Below, piece by piece: positions 16,776-25,637 of a DNA stretch of 52,547 nucleotides. Under the pieces are notes generated by a model that ran no database searches, was not told the DNA's origin, and saw only the letters and a program-made list of their open reading frames with translations. The position numbers were made by a program, and so were the translations under genes. This DNA comes from DASUPK01 sp036520315 (lineage in GTDB: Bacteria > Actinomycetota > Thermoleophilia > Solirubrobacterales > 70-9). Within the stretch, counting starts at the first letter, position 1, and the number at the start of each line of letters is the position of its first letter. The stretch lies in assembly GCA_036520315.1 (NCBI GenBank), contig DATDJZ010000122.1, forward strand, positions 1 to 52,547, read 5' to 3'.

Positions 16776-18470
16776 GTGATCAGAAGGAAGCAGGCAATCG
16801 CGCTGGCCGTAGCGGGCGCCCTCGCGGCCGGTGTCGTGTTCGCCGCCGCCGGATCGGCGGCCTCCGGCGCCCCGAGGCTGACCAACGTCCCGACCGCCAA
16901 TACGAAGTCGGACGGATTCGCGCCGGCGAGCAAGCTCTCGCCCGAGCTCAAGCAGATCGTCGTTGCGCAGGGCGCTACGCGGCTCGAGAACACGTCGGCG
17001 ATCACCTCCTACTACGGGTACGACAACGACACCGTCAACTCGGCGGGAGAGCCCGTGATGGTCCCGACCACCACGAACCCGATTGAGGCGCACAAGACCG
17101 AGCCGGACAAGAACACGTACCTGACCTTCAAGAATGGCCTTTCCGGAGCGGATTCGGGCTACGACTACGGGACGCACTTCCTCTTCCAGGGCCATGAGGG
17201 CGGCGCGAACGGCGCCGGCTACATCACCCGCATCAACCTGGACGCGGACGCGGCGCACCGCGTCACCCTGTTGGCCACGCAGGACGCGAACGGCAACCAG
17301 ATCACCACGATCGACGGCTCGACCTGGGATCCGTGGGCGCATCGCCTGCTGCTCACCACCGAGAACACGGCCGCCCCGACCTACGCCGCGACCCCGGGCT
17401 ATCCGGCCACGGTGACCGACGTCTCCGGCGCGCTCGGGCGCGGCGGCTACGAGGGTATCCAGGACGACAGCAAGGGCAACCTCTGGATCGTCGAGGACAT
17501 TGGCGGGTCGAACAAGCCCCCCGCCGGCTCGGCGACCTGCAGCAACTCGGGCACGCCTCCGCCGCAATGCACTGTGGCGCGGCGGCCCAACAGCTTCCTC
17601 TTCCGCTACGTGCCGGCGCACAAGGGCGACCTGGCGAACGGGAAGCTGCAGGTGCTCCAGGTGCTGAACTCCTCGCACCAGCCGATCACGTTCGACAGCG
17701 AGGCGGCGCTCAACAACCCCGATCAGGTTGCGCTGCACACCTACGGCAACACGTTCCAGACCAAGTGGGTGACGATTCACGACACCGCCGTCGATGGGTC
17801 GGCGCCGTTCAACGCGAACACGCTGGCGAAGACCCCGCTGGCGACCCATTCGGGCGCAGTGGGCACGCCGTTCAAGCGACCGGAGAACGGCAACTTCCGG
17901 CCGGGCTCCGATTTCAAGCAGTTCTTTTTCGACGAGACCGGAGACACGAACGCGAATAGCTCTGAGAACGACACGGCCGGCGGCTCGGGCTCGGTGATGA
18001 AGCTGAGCCAGAGCGATCCGGGTGCCGACACGGGCACGCTCTCGCTGTTCTACAAGGCGGATGGGGCTCACGCGGCCTTCGACAACTCGACGTTCCTGTC
18101 GAAGCACGTGATCACCTTCGTCCAGGACGCGGGCGACGGGCTGCACACGCAGCTCAACGCGCTCGACTCCGGCTACACGCTCGACGTCACGCGCGACTAC
18201 TCGGACCCGGCGAACCACCCGGTTCGCTGGCTGGCCGAGGGCCGGGACCCGTCGGCGACGCTCGACGGCAGCGCGACCCCAACCGGGTTCGGCAAGAACG
18301 ACGGCGACAATGAGATCACCGGCGTCTACGTCTCAGACGGCGATACGGGCCCGGGCGGCGTGCTCGGAGCAGACATCCCCGATCTGAGCGATGGGAAGTG
18401 GCGCTGGTTCTACACCCAGCAGCACGGTGACAACGTGACCTATGAGGTCCTTCTCCGTCACCAGAAGTAG
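16776..18470 (+). CDS. Secreted DUF839/PhoX-like beta-propeller protein
   Basis: A cleavable signal peptide ('AIALAVAGALAAGVVFAAAGSAASG') opens the 564-residue protein. The rest resembles bacterial PhoX/DUF839: 'GGYEGIQDDSKGNLWIVED', 'NSFLFRYVP' and 'FKRPENGNFRPGSDFKQFFF' match the usual propeller signatures. PhoX enzymes are calcium/iron-dependent secreted alkaline phosphatases, but many DUF839 proteins have no shown activity, and the metal ligands were not verified here. The GTG start at 16776 follows AAAGGAG at six bases, one of the best ribosome binding sites in the window. It is monocistronic, between a 138-base upstream gap and a terminator. Confidence 0.65.
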   Translation: MIRRKQAIALAVAGALAAGVVFAAAGSAASGAPRLTNVPTANTKSDGFAPASKLSPELKQIVVAQGATRLENTSAITSYYGYDNDTVNSAGEPVMVPTTTNPIEAHKTEPDKNTYLTFKNGLSGADSGYDYGTHFLFQGHEGGANGAGYITRINLDADAAHRVTLLATQDANGNQITTIDGSTWDPWAHRLLLTTENTAAPTYAATPGYPATVTDVSGALGRGGYEGIQDDSKGNLWIVEDIGGSNKPPAGSATCSNSGTPPPQCTVARRPNSFLFRYVPAHKGDLANGKLQVLQVLNSSHQPITFDSEAALNNPDQVALHTYGNTFQTKWVTIHDTAVDGSAPFNANTLAKTPLATHSGAVGTPFKRPENGNFRPGSDFKQFFFDETGDTNANSSENDTAGGSGSVMKLSQSDPGADTGTLSLFYKADGAHAAFDNSTFLSKHVITFVQDAGDGLHTQLNALDSGYTLDVTRDYSDPANHPVRWLAEGRDPSATLDGSATPTGFGKNDGDNEITGVYVSDGDTGPGGVLGADIPDLSDGKWRWFYTQQHGDNVTYEVLLRHQK

Positions 18471-18519
18471 CGCGCAAGCGCAGGCACGAGCGGCCTCTCC
18501 CCGCAGCGTGTCTGAGTAG

Positions 18520-18555
18520 CGACGGGCCCGGGGCGCACAGCGCCCGGGCTCGTCG
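18520..18555. terminator. Strong GC hairpin after the DUF839 gene
   Basis: CGACG with an adjoining GGCCCGGGGCGC arm pairs across a small loop to CGCCCGGGCT and CGTCG, giving a stem of about 15 pairs with one bulge. It starts 50 bases after the stop of the secreted protein gene and lies between convergent genes, so it probably terminates transcription. There is only a weak TT after it. Confidence 0.6.
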
Positions 18556-18690
18556 TTCGCGATTGATCCCAGCCCGGCCTATCTGCGTACTTCCCAACGA
18601 TGGAGATGAGTCGTTCGTCCCGCCCCGCTGATCCGCGAGGAGCGGTTGCCCTGGTTCGGTCCTACCGGGCGTTGCGCGAGGCGGTGGGAC

Positions 18691-19104
18691 CTAGGTCGTC
18701 TTGACCACGAGGACCGAGCAGCCGGCCTTGTGGGTCACGGAGTTGGGGACGCTGCCCAGCACCCTCCGATGCATGCCCTTGCTGCCGATCACCAGGATGT
18801 CGGCGTCGCACTCCCCCGCGAGGCGGACCAACACCTCGGCCGCGTCGCCCTCCTCGACGGCGGTGCTGCACGGGATGCCCTGCTGGTTCATCTCTTCCTC
18901 GGTCCGGGAGAGAAGCCCCCTCAGCTGCGCCGCGGGGCTGTAGGACCACTGAACCTCGTCCGCGTCGGGCGGGGGCGGGTCGTCCTTGAAGGCGCTCAGC
19001 AGAACCAGCTTGGCATCGAAGCGGCGGGCGAACTCCGCCGCCTGCTGGACCGCCTCTCTCGCCGTCTCTGAGCCATCCGTGCCCACGGCGACGGTTGAGA
19101 TCAC
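18691..19104 (-). CDS. Universal stress protein (UspA family)
   Basis: The 137-residue single-domain protein begins 'MISTVAVGTDGSETAREAV' and ends with the ATP-binding motif 'GSKGMHRRVLGSVPNSVTHKAGCSVLVVKT', the G-2x-G-9x-G(S/T) pattern of ATP-binding Usp proteins. It is probably a cytosolic dimer involved in stress adaptation. It starts 24 bases after the hutI stop on the same strand and so may be the last gene of the hut transcript. A link to histidine degradation is not otherwise evident. The 220 bases downstream hold the terminator hairpin and nothing else convincing. Confidence 0.9.
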   Translation of the reverse strand: MISTVAVGTDGSETAREAVQQAAEFARRFDAKLVLLSAFKDDPPPPDADEVQWSYSPAAQLRGLLSRTEEEMNQQGIPCSTAVEEGDAAEVLVRLAGECDADILVIGSKGMHRRVLGSVPNSVTHKAGCSVLVVKTT

Positions 19105-19128
19105 GCGGTAGTCCTATCACCCTCGCGT

Positions 19129-20313
19129 CTAGGTGGGCAAATCGCCCGATCGCCAGGCTTCCCTGCCGCCTAGGAAGCTCGCGCCGATCAGCGGCACCCC
19201 GGGGCGATAGACGAAGTCGATGTAGGAGGGTGCGTCGAGGACGATCGCGTCGGCGCGAGCGCCGGGCGCGAGCAGGCCGATGTCCTCCCGGCGCAACGCC
19301 CCGGCACCCCCGGTGGTCGCCGCCTGCAGCGCCTCCTCGATGGTCATCCCCATCTCGCGGACCGCGAGCGCGATGCAGAAGCCCATCGAGGTGGTGTTGC
19401 TCGAACCGGGGTTGGTGTTGGTGGCGATCGCGACTCGCGCGCCCGCATCGATCATCCGGCGCGCGTCGGGATACGGCTGCCGCGTGGAGAAGTCGGTGGC
19501 GGGGAGGAAGGTGGCGACCGTATCGCCGGCGCTCAGGGCTTCGATGTCGGCGTCGTCGAAGTAGCTGCAGTGGTCGACCGACGCGGCTTCCATTTCGGCG
19601 GCGAGACGGATCCCCGGGCCTGGACCGAGTTGGTTGCCGTGTACCCGCAGCCCCAGCCCCGCGGAGCGGCCGGCGTCGAGCACCGCCCGTGACTGGTCAG
19701 CGTCGAAGGCGCCTCGCTCGCAGAAGACGTCGATCCAGCGCGACGCCGGTGCGCAGGCCTCCAGCATCTCCCCGCAGACAAGCTCGACGTAGTCGTCGGC
19801 CCGGCCCTCGTATTCCTCCGGTACCGCGTGCGCGCCGAGGAAGGTGACGTCCTCGGTCAGCCCGGCGGCGATCTCGCAGAGTCGTCGCTCGTCGGGGACA
19901 TCGAGCCCGTAGCCGGACTTGATCTCGAGATGGGTGATCCCGGCGCGCAGCGCCTCGGCCCGGCGGCCCGCCGCCAGCGCGCGCAGCTGATCGTCGGTGG
20001 CGGCTCGGGTTGCCTCGGTCGTGACCCGGATGCCGCTCGCCTCGTAGGGCCTCCCGGCCATCCGCGCCGCGAACTCCTCGGCCCGGTCCCCGGCGAAGAC
20101 GAGATGGGTGTGGCTGTCGACGAAGCCCGGGATCACGCAGCGGCCGGCGGCGTCGAAGGTCTTGTCGGCTGACGCGCCCCGCCTTTCCACCGCGGCCACG
20201 CGATCTCCGTCGAACACCAGGCTCGCGTCGCGGACGATCCCCAGCGGCTCCTCACCCAGCGAGGGATCGTTGGTCACCAGCCGGCCGATGTTGTCGATCG
20301 CCAGCGAGCTCAT
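19129..20313 (-). CDS. hutI: Imidazolonepropionase
   Basis: HutI opens the ring of 4-imidazolone-5-propionate to give N-formimino-L-glutamate, the third step of histidine degradation. The 394-residue amidohydrolase has the metal-binding 'DSHTH' (His68 and His70), 'THLEIKSGYGLD', 'HGNQLG' with the ligand His, and the substrate loop 'ATNTNPGSSNT', which is characteristic of HutI. The length is normal. Its ATG overlaps the hutF stop (ATGA). It is the last pathway gene of the operon. Confidence 0.95.
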   Translation of the reverse strand: MSSLAIDNIGRLVTNDPSLGEEPLGIVRDASLVFDGDRVAAVERRGASADKTFDAAGRCVIPGFVDSHTHLVFAGDRAEEFAARMAGRPYEASGIRVTTEATRAATDDQLRALAAGRRAEALRAGITHLEIKSGYGLDVPDERRLCEIAAGLTEDVTFLGAHAVPEEYEGRADDYVELVCGEMLEACAPASRWIDVFCERGAFDADQSRAVLDAGRSAGLGLRVHGNQLGPGPGIRLAAEMEAASVDHCSYFDDADIEALSAGDTVATFLPATDFSTRQPYPDARRMIDAGARVAIATNTNPGSSNTTSMGFCIALAVREMGMTIEEALQAATTGGAGALRREDIGLLAPGARADAIVLDAPSYIDFVYRPGVPLIGASFLGGREAWRSGDLPT

Positions 20314-21653
20314 GCCGTCAGCCCCAAGATCGATTCTGAGAGCTCGGCGGCCACGTCGATGTCGAGGTGGACGCCGTCTCGCACCACGAACCGCCCGCCG
20401 ACGATCACGTCGCGCACGTCGGCGGCTCCCGCCCCGAAGACCAGTGACTCGAGGCCGTGCTCCGCGGAGGTCCCCGCGAGGCGCACACCGTCGAGGCCGA
20501 CCGTGACGAGGTCAGCGAGCGCCTGGGGCGCAATCCTTCCCGCCTCGGGCCAGCCGATGGCGGTGCATCCCTCGGTGGTCGCGGCACGAAGCAGCTCGGG
20601 TGCGGAGTGGCCCCCACGCACGCCGCTCTCCAGGCGCTCGTCGAGCTCGACCGCCCTCGCCTCCTCGAACATGTCGATCGCCGCATGGGAGTCGGTGCCG
20701 AGGCAGAGGCCGACCTGGGCCTCGGCCAGGCGGCGCGCGGGCCCGACGCCGTCCGCGAGGTCCCGCTCGGTCGTCGGGCACAGGCAGACGCGGCATCCGT
20801 TCCTCCCGAGCAGGCCGAAGTCGTCATCGGCCGGATGCGTCGCGTGAACCGCGGTGAAGCGCTCCGTCAGCGCACCCGCTTCCCCGAGCAGTCCGGTCGG
20901 GCTGGTTCCGAAGGCGGCTTGGCAGTCCTCGTTCTCGGCCGGCTGCTCGGAGACGTGCGCATGGAGCGGCCAGGAGCGCTCGGAGGCGAACGCGGCGACG
21001 GCCGCGGCGCTTTCGGGGTCGACGGCGCGGACGCTGTGGATCGCCGTCCCCAGCCGCGCCCCGTCGCCCGGCTCGAGTCCATCGAGCCGCTCGGCCCAGG
21101 CCTCGGCGCTGCCGTCGGAGAAGCGGAGCTGGACACCCTCGGGCTCTCGATCGATCCCCCCGTGGAGGTAGCACGTGTCGAGCAGGGTGATGCGAATCCC
21201 GGCCTCGCGGGCGGCGGCGATCACGGCCCTCCCGAGCGCGTTCGGGTCCTCGTAGCGGGTCCCGTCGGGCGCGTGATGGAGGTAGTGGAACTCGCCCACC
21301 GCCGTGATCCCGGCCAACGCCATCTCCCCGAAGGTCGCTCGAGCCAAGGCGCGGTAGAGGTCGGGATCGATCACCCCGGCGATCTCGTACATCCGCTGCC
21401 GCCAGGTCCAGAAGTCCCCGCGCTCGGTCTGGGCCCGCCCGCGCAGGGCCCGCTGGAAGGCGTGCGAGTGCGCGTTGGCCATTCCCGGGATCGTCAGGCC
21501 AGGGAGTGAGGTCGCCTCCGGGGGCGAGGCCGCCACCCCCGTGGCGACCGAGGCGATCCGCTCGCCCTCCAGTTCGATCAGGATGCCCGCCTCGGCCCGC
21601 TCGCCGCCGAGCCAGGCGAGCTCGCACCAGATCACGCTCGCCTCGGCGCTCAC
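20310..21653 (-). CDS. hutF: Formimidoylglutamate deiminase
   Basis: HutF hydrolyses N-formimino-L-glutamate to N-formyl-L-glutamate and ammonia, which commits the cell to the five-step pathway that needs a formylglutamate hydrolase. The 447-residue amidohydrolase shows 'NAHSHAFQRALRGR' (metal ligands His62 and His64), 'GITAVGEFHYLHH', 'HAHVSEQP' and 'LGTDSHAAIDMFEE', all diagnostic of HutF. The frame extends upstream without homology; GTG 21653 overlaps the stop of the deformylase gene (GTGA) and is preferred. GTG 21635 is an alternative that would begin nearer the usual family N-terminus. Confidence 0.94.
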   Translation of the reverse strand: MSAEASVIWCELAWLGGERAEAGILIELEGERIASVATGVAASPPEATSLPGLTIPGMANAHSHAFQRALRGRAQTERGDFWTWRQRMYEIAGVIDPDLYRALARATFGEMALAGITAVGEFHYLHHAPDGTRYEDPNALGRAVIAAAREAGIRITLLDTCYLHGGIDREPEGVQLRFSDGSAEAWAERLDGLEPGDGARLGTAIHSVRAVDPESAAAVAAFASERSWPLHAHVSEQPAENEDCQAAFGTSPTGLLGEAGALTERFTAVHATHPADDDFGLLGRNGCRVCLCPTTERDLADGVGPARRLAEAQVGLCLGTDSHAAIDMFEEARAVELDERLESGVRGGHSAPELLRAATTEGCTAIGWPEAGRIAPQALADLVTVGLDGVRLAGTSAEHGLESLVFGAGAADVRDVIVGGRFVVRDGVHLDIDVAAELSESILGLTA

Positions 21654-22225
21654 GATTCCGGCTGGCCGCCGAGCCCCGAGACGCGGCGCACGAACTCGTT
21701 TCGCTGATGGCGGTCGAACTGCTCCCAGGTGGCGAAGGTGCGCGGGTCGGCGCGGTCGACGAAGAGGACGCCGTCGAGGTGATCCACCTCGTGCTGGAAG
21801 GTGCCGGCGGTCAGCCCACGCTTGACCTCCTCGTGCTCCTCGCCCTCCCGATCCAGATACCGGACCCGCACGGCGAGGCGGCGCGGCAGGTAGCCCCGCA
21901 GGTCGGGCACCGAGAGGCAGCCCTCGTTGATCTCGATCGTCTGCTCGCCGACCGGCTCGATGGTGGGGTTGACCAGCACCGTGAGCGGCTCGGGCGGCTT
22001 GTACGGGTAACGGGGGTTGCCCTCCTCGACCTCCACGATCGCCACCCGCACGCCCTCTCCGACCTGGTTGGCCGCGATCCCGGCACCATGGGTCGCCCGC
22101 TTGGTTTCGATCAGGTCGTCGATCAGCCCCTGGATCTCGGGGAAGGCGATCTCCTCGGGACTGAGCTCCCTGGCGCGCTCGCGCAGCACGGGATCGCCGA
22201 TCTCGACGACCTCGCGAACGCTCAC
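21650..22225 (-). CDS. Peptide deformylase homologue inside the hut operon; candidate N-formylglutamate deformylase
   Basis: The 191-residue protein has all three deformylase motifs intact: motif I 'GAGIAANQ' (47-54), motif II 'EGCLS' with the metal ligand Cys103, and motif III 'HEVDH' with His145, Glu146 and His149. The insertion 'GNPRYPYKPPEPLTVLVNP' (69-87) is typical of a broad deformylase subgroup distinct from the housekeeping enzyme. Its GTG overlaps the hutU stop, and its stop overlaps the hutF start, so it is locked into the operon. No fmt or other translation gene is near. HutF makes N-formylglutamate and no hutG is present, so this enzyme may remove that formyl group. The family call is firm; the substrate is inference. 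Confidence 0.92.
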   Translation of the reverse strand: MSVREVVEIGDPVLRERARELSPEEIAFPEIQGLIDDLIETKRATHGAGIAANQVGEGVRVAIVEVEEGNPRYPYKPPEPLTVLVNPTIEPVGEQTIEINEGCLSVPDLRGYLPRRLAVRVRYLDREGEEHEEVKRGLTAGTFQHEVDHLDGVLFVDRADPRTFATWEQFDRHQRNEFVRRVSGLGGQPES

Positions 22226-23883
22226 TCGCCGTCCCGCATCGGGATTCGCACGCCACGCTGCCCCGCGACCTCGATCGCCCGCTCGTATCCGGCATCCGCG
22301 TGGCGCATCACCCCAGTTCCGGGGTCGGTGGTCAGCACCCGCTCGAGCTTCTGCGCTGCGAGGTCGGTCCCGTCGGCGACGCAGACCATCCCCGCGTGGA
22401 GCGAGCGGCCGATCCCGACCCCGCCACCGTCGTGGATGCTCACCCAGGAAGCGCCGGCGGCCGTGTTGACCATCGCGTTGAGCAGTGGCCAGTCCGCGAT
22501 CGGGTCGGAGCCGTCGACCATCGACTCCGTCTCGCGGTAGGGGGAGGCGACCGAGCCCGAGTCGAGGTGATCGCGGCCGATCACGATCGGGGCCGAGACC
22601 TCACCCGAGCGCACCAGCTCGTTGAAGCGCAGGCCGAGGCGCGCCCGCTCGCCGTATCCGGCCCAGCAGATCCGGGCGGGCAGGCCCTGGTAGGCGATCC
22701 TCTCCCGGGCAAGGGTGATCCAGCGGCGCAGCGCCTCGTCGTCGGGGATCTCCTCGAGAACCGCCCGGTCGGTCGCGGCGATGTCCGCCGGATCTCCGGA
22801 GAGGGCCACCCAGCGGAAGGGGCCCTTGCCGTCGCAGAACAGGGGGCGGATGTAGGCGGGGACGAAGCCCGGGTACGCGAAGGCTCGCTCGAAGCCGCCC
22901 AGCTCCGCCTCAGCGCGCAGGCTGTTGCCGTAGTCGAAGACCTCGGCCCCCGCGTCGAGGAAGGCGACCATCGCGGCGCAGTGGGCAGCGATCGCGGCAC
23001 GGGAGCGTTTGACGTACTCGTCCGGGTTCTCCTCCCTCAGCCGCAGCGCCTCCTCCAGCGACATCAGGTTGGGGACGTAACCGTTGAGCGGATCGTGGGC
23101 GCTGGTCTGGTCGGTGACGATGTCGGCCTCGAGGCCCATCTTCTGGAGCTCTGGCAGGACGTCGGCCGCGTTGGCGACCAGCCCAACGCTGAGCGGACGA
23201 CGCTCCTCCTTCGCCGCCCGGCAGCGGGCGATCGCGTCCTCGAGGTCGTCGGCTTCCTCGTCCAGGTACCGGGTCTCGACCCGTCGCCGCAGGTGCGCGG
23301 GGTCGACCTCGATGCAGAGGGCGACGCCGCCGTTCATGGTGATCGCGAGCGGCTGGGCCCCGCCCATGCCGCCCAGGCCGGCCGTCAGGGAGATCGTGCC
23401 CGCCAGCGACCCGTCGAAGCGCCGCCGGGCGATCTCCGCGAAACACTCGTAGGTGCCCTGGACGATCCCCTGAGTGCCGATGTAGATCCAGGATCCGGCC
23501 GTCATCTGGCCGTACATCGTCAGCCCCTCGGCCTCGAGGCGGCGGAACTCGTCCCAGTTGTCCCAGTCGCCGACCAGGTTCGAGTTGGCGATCAGGACGC
23601 GGGGCGACCACTCGTGCGTGCGGAACACCCCTACCGGCTTGCCAGACTGGACCAGCAGGGTCTCGTCGTCCCCCAGCTCGCGCAGCGAGCGCACGATCGC
23701 GTCGAAGGCATCCCAGGAGCGCGCCGCTCGCCCGCTGCCCCCGTAGACCACGAGCTGGTCCGGGTTCTCGGCGACCTCGGGGTCGAGGTTGTTCATCAGC
23801 ATCCGCATGGCCGCCTCCTGCTGCCAGCCCCGGCAGGAGATCTCGCCGCCGCGCGGGGCTCGCACCTCGCGAGGGCCGCTCAC
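22222..23883 (-). CDS. hutU: Urocanate hydratase
   Basis: HutU adds water to urocanate to give 4-imidazolone-5-propionate, using tightly bound NAD. The 553-residue protein begins with the family signature 'RAPRGGEISCRGWQQEAAMRMLMNNLDPEVAENPDQLVVYGG' in interrupted form, and contains the NAD-site region 'TAGLGGMGGAQPLA', the catalytic 'DQTSAHDP', 'FDYGNSLR' and 'IGRDHLDSGSVASPYRETE'. The length is normal and no key residue is missing by eye. The GTG at 23883 overlaps the hutH stop (GTGA). Confidence 0.97.
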   Translation of the reverse strand: MSGPREVRAPRGGEISCRGWQQEAAMRMLMNNLDPEVAENPDQLVVYGGSGRAARSWDAFDAIVRSLRELGDDETLLVQSGKPVGVFRTHEWSPRVLIANSNLVGDWDNWDEFRRLEAEGLTMYGQMTAGSWIYIGTQGIVQGTYECFAEIARRRFDGSLAGTISLTAGLGGMGGAQPLAITMNGGVALCIEVDPAHLRRRVETRYLDEEADDLEDAIARCRAAKEERRPLSVGLVANAADVLPELQKMGLEADIVTDQTSAHDPLNGYVPNLMSLEEALRLREENPDEYVKRSRAAIAAHCAAMVAFLDAGAEVFDYGNSLRAEAELGGFERAFAYPGFVPAYIRPLFCDGKGPFRWVALSGDPADIAATDRAVLEEIPDDEALRRWITLARERIAYQGLPARICWAGYGERARLGLRFNELVRSGEVSAPIVIGRDHLDSGSVASPYRETESMVDGSDPIADWPLLNAMVNTAAGASWVSIHDGGGVGIGRSLHAGMVCVADGTDLAAQKLERVLTTDPGTGVMRHADAGYERAIEVAGQRGVRIPMRDGE

Positions 23884-25412
23884 CGCAGCTCCCCGATCGC
23901 GCCCTCCACTGCCCCCACCAGCTTGCCGCTGGCGACCAGTCGCTCCAACGCCTCCAGCTCGGGGGCGAGGTGACGGTCCGGTCCCGGTCCCGGGATACCG
24001 GCGGAGCGGATCGCCTCCACGGCAGCGCCCGTGCCCGCGCCGGGCTCGAGCGGCGCGCGAAGCTCGAGCCCGCGCGCGGCGCAGGCCGCCTCGACCGCGA
24101 GGATTCGACGGAAATTGTCGAGGGTCACGCGAAGCTTCCGGGCGGCGCCCCAGCCCATCGAGACGTGGTCCTCCTGCATCGCGCTGGTGGACAGCGAGTC
24201 CACGCCGGCCGGGGATGCCAGCCGGCGATTCTCGGCGACCATCGCGGCCTGGGTGTACTGGGCGATCATCAGTCCCGAATCGACTCCCGGGTCCTCAGCG
24301 AGGAACGGCGGCAGGCCCTCCGAGCGGCTCGCGTCCAGCAACCGGTCAGTTCGCCGCTCGGCGATCGCGCCCGTGTCCGCCACCGCCATCGCGAGCAGGT
24401 CGCAGGCCAGGGCGAGGGGCGCGCCGTGGAAGTTCCCACATGACTCGACGCGGCCGTCGGGCAGCACCATCGGATTGTCGATCGCGGAGCGGAGCTCCTC
24501 CTTCGCCACGCGATCGGCATAGCCGAGGGCGTCACGGGCGGCGCCGTTGACCTGTGGGGCGCAGCGCAGCGAGTAGGCGTCCTGGACGCGGGGGTCGTCC
24601 TCACGGTGGCTGGCGACAATCGGCGAGCCATCGAGCAGCCGGCGCAGGTTGGCGGCGCTGACCGCCTGCCCCGGCTGCCCGCGGAGCCCGATCAGGTCCT
24701 CCGCGAAGGCGCGGTCGGTTCCCAGCAGGGCCTCCACGGACATGGCGGCCGTCAGATCGGCGACGCGCAGCAGCGACCGCAGATCCCAGATGGCGAGCAC
24801 CAGCATGCCGAGGATGCCGTCGGTGCCGTTGATCAGCGCGAGGCCCTCCTTCGCGCGCAGCGTCAGCGGCTGAATCCCGGCCTCGGCCAGAGCCTCCGCG
24901 GTCGGACGCCGCCGCCCGTCGGCGTCCATGACCTCACCCTCGCCGATCAGGGCGAGGGCGCAATGCGCCAGCGGAGCAAGGTCGCCGCTGGCGCCGAGGG
25001 ATCCATGCTCGGGCACCACGGGCGTCACGCCGGCCTGCAGGATGCGCAGGATCACGTCGGCGACCTCCGGCCTGGCCCCCGAGTAGCCCATGGCGAGCGA
25101 CCGGGCCCGCAGCACCATCATCGCCCGCACGACCTCCCGCTCCACCGGCTCTCCCATGCCGGCTGCGTGCGAGCGGATCAGCGCCCGCTGCAGCTCCTCG
25201 CGGCGATCCGCGGGAATCGGCGTCGTCGCGAGCGAGCCGAAGCCCGTGGAGACGCCATAGGTGGGCTCAGGGGAGGAGGCCAGCCGCTCCACGATCGCGG
25301 CGCTCTCGCTCATCGCGGCGCGTGCATCATCCATGAGCTCGGCGTGGGCGTTCTCCCGGGCGACCGCCACGACCTCCGCGAGCGTGAGCCCGCCGGCCCT
25401 CAGTTCGATCAT
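23880..25412 (-). CDS. hutH: Histidine ammonia-lyase
   Basis: HutH removes ammonia from L-histidine to give urocanate, the first step of the pathway. The 510-residue protein contains the Ala141-Ser142-Gly143 triad ('GSLGASGDLAPLAH') that forms the MIO prosthetic group, plus 'TYGVSTGFG', 'NFHGAPLALACD' and 'STSAMQEDHVSMGWGAARK', all standard for the family. An ATG at 25412 is preferred; a GTG five codons upstream is possible. There is no ribosome binding site directly before this ATG, but the stop codon of a small upstream ORF overlaps it (ATGA), so translation may be coupled to that ORF. Confidence 0.96.
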   Translation of the reverse strand: MIELRAGGLTLAEVVAVARENAHAELMDDARAAMSESAAIVERLASSPEPTYGVSTGFGSLATTPIPADRREELQRALIRSHAAGMGEPVEREVVRAMMVLRARSLAMGYSGARPEVADVILRILQAGVTPVVPEHGSLGASGDLAPLAHCALALIGEGEVMDADGRRRPTAEALAEAGIQPLTLRAKEGLALINGTDGILGMLVLAIWDLRSLLRVADLTAAMSVEALLGTDRAFAEDLIGLRGQPGQAVSAANLRRLLDGSPIVASHREDDPRVQDAYSLRCAPQVNGAARDALGYADRVAKEELRSAIDNPMVLPDGRVESCGNFHGAPLALACDLLAMAVADTGAIAERRTDRLLDASRSEGLPPFLAEDPGVDSGLMIAQYTQAAMVAENRRLASPAGVDSLSTSAMQEDHVSMGWGAARKLRVTLDNFRRILAVEAACAARGLELRAPLEPGAGTGAAVEAIRSAGIPGPGPDRHLAPELEALERLVASGKLVGAVEGAIGELR

Positions 25413-25519
25413 CGGGGTCGATGGCACGCGCTGACTATTCCACGCGGCGAGGCCGGGTGGCCGGCCGGGACCTCCGCGAGTGGCTGCGCTCCGCGCCGCC
25501 GTCTTGCTGTTGAGCGCAT
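25409..25519 (-). CDS. Small ORF (36 aa) coupled to hutH; candidate leader peptide
   Basis: The ATG at 25519 is preceded by GAAGGAGG with an eight-base spacer, close to an ideal ribosome binding site and better than any other on this strand. The ORF runs 36 codons, is Arg-rich at the start ('MRSTARRRRGAQ'), contains two His residues, and its TGA overlaps the hutH ATG. No homology is recognised. It may load ribosomes for hutH, act as a regulatory leader, or encode a small protein. Alternatively hutH might be extended by frame change, but the frames differ and the junction is the same ATGA type as elsewhere in the operon. Confidence 0.5.
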   Translation of the reverse strand: MRSTARRRRGAQPLAEVPAGHPASPRGIVSACHRPR

Positions 25520-25637
25520 CGACTCAGCCTCCTTCGGAACTCGGCCCGCCCTCTCTCTCGAGTTGAGGTCGCGATTCAGCGCCTGCAGGCGCGGCATGAG
25601 CCGGGGTAGACACTTGACGCCTCGCCCACCCTTCCGG

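Noticed and set aside
18600..18704. 34-codon ORF between the terminator and the usp gene
   Set aside because: There is no ribosome binding site, no homology, and it runs into the usp stop from the opposite strand.
22300..23973. 557-residue open frame on the plus strand
   Set aside because: It lies opposite hutU, a clear gene, and reads as a shadow frame without motifs.
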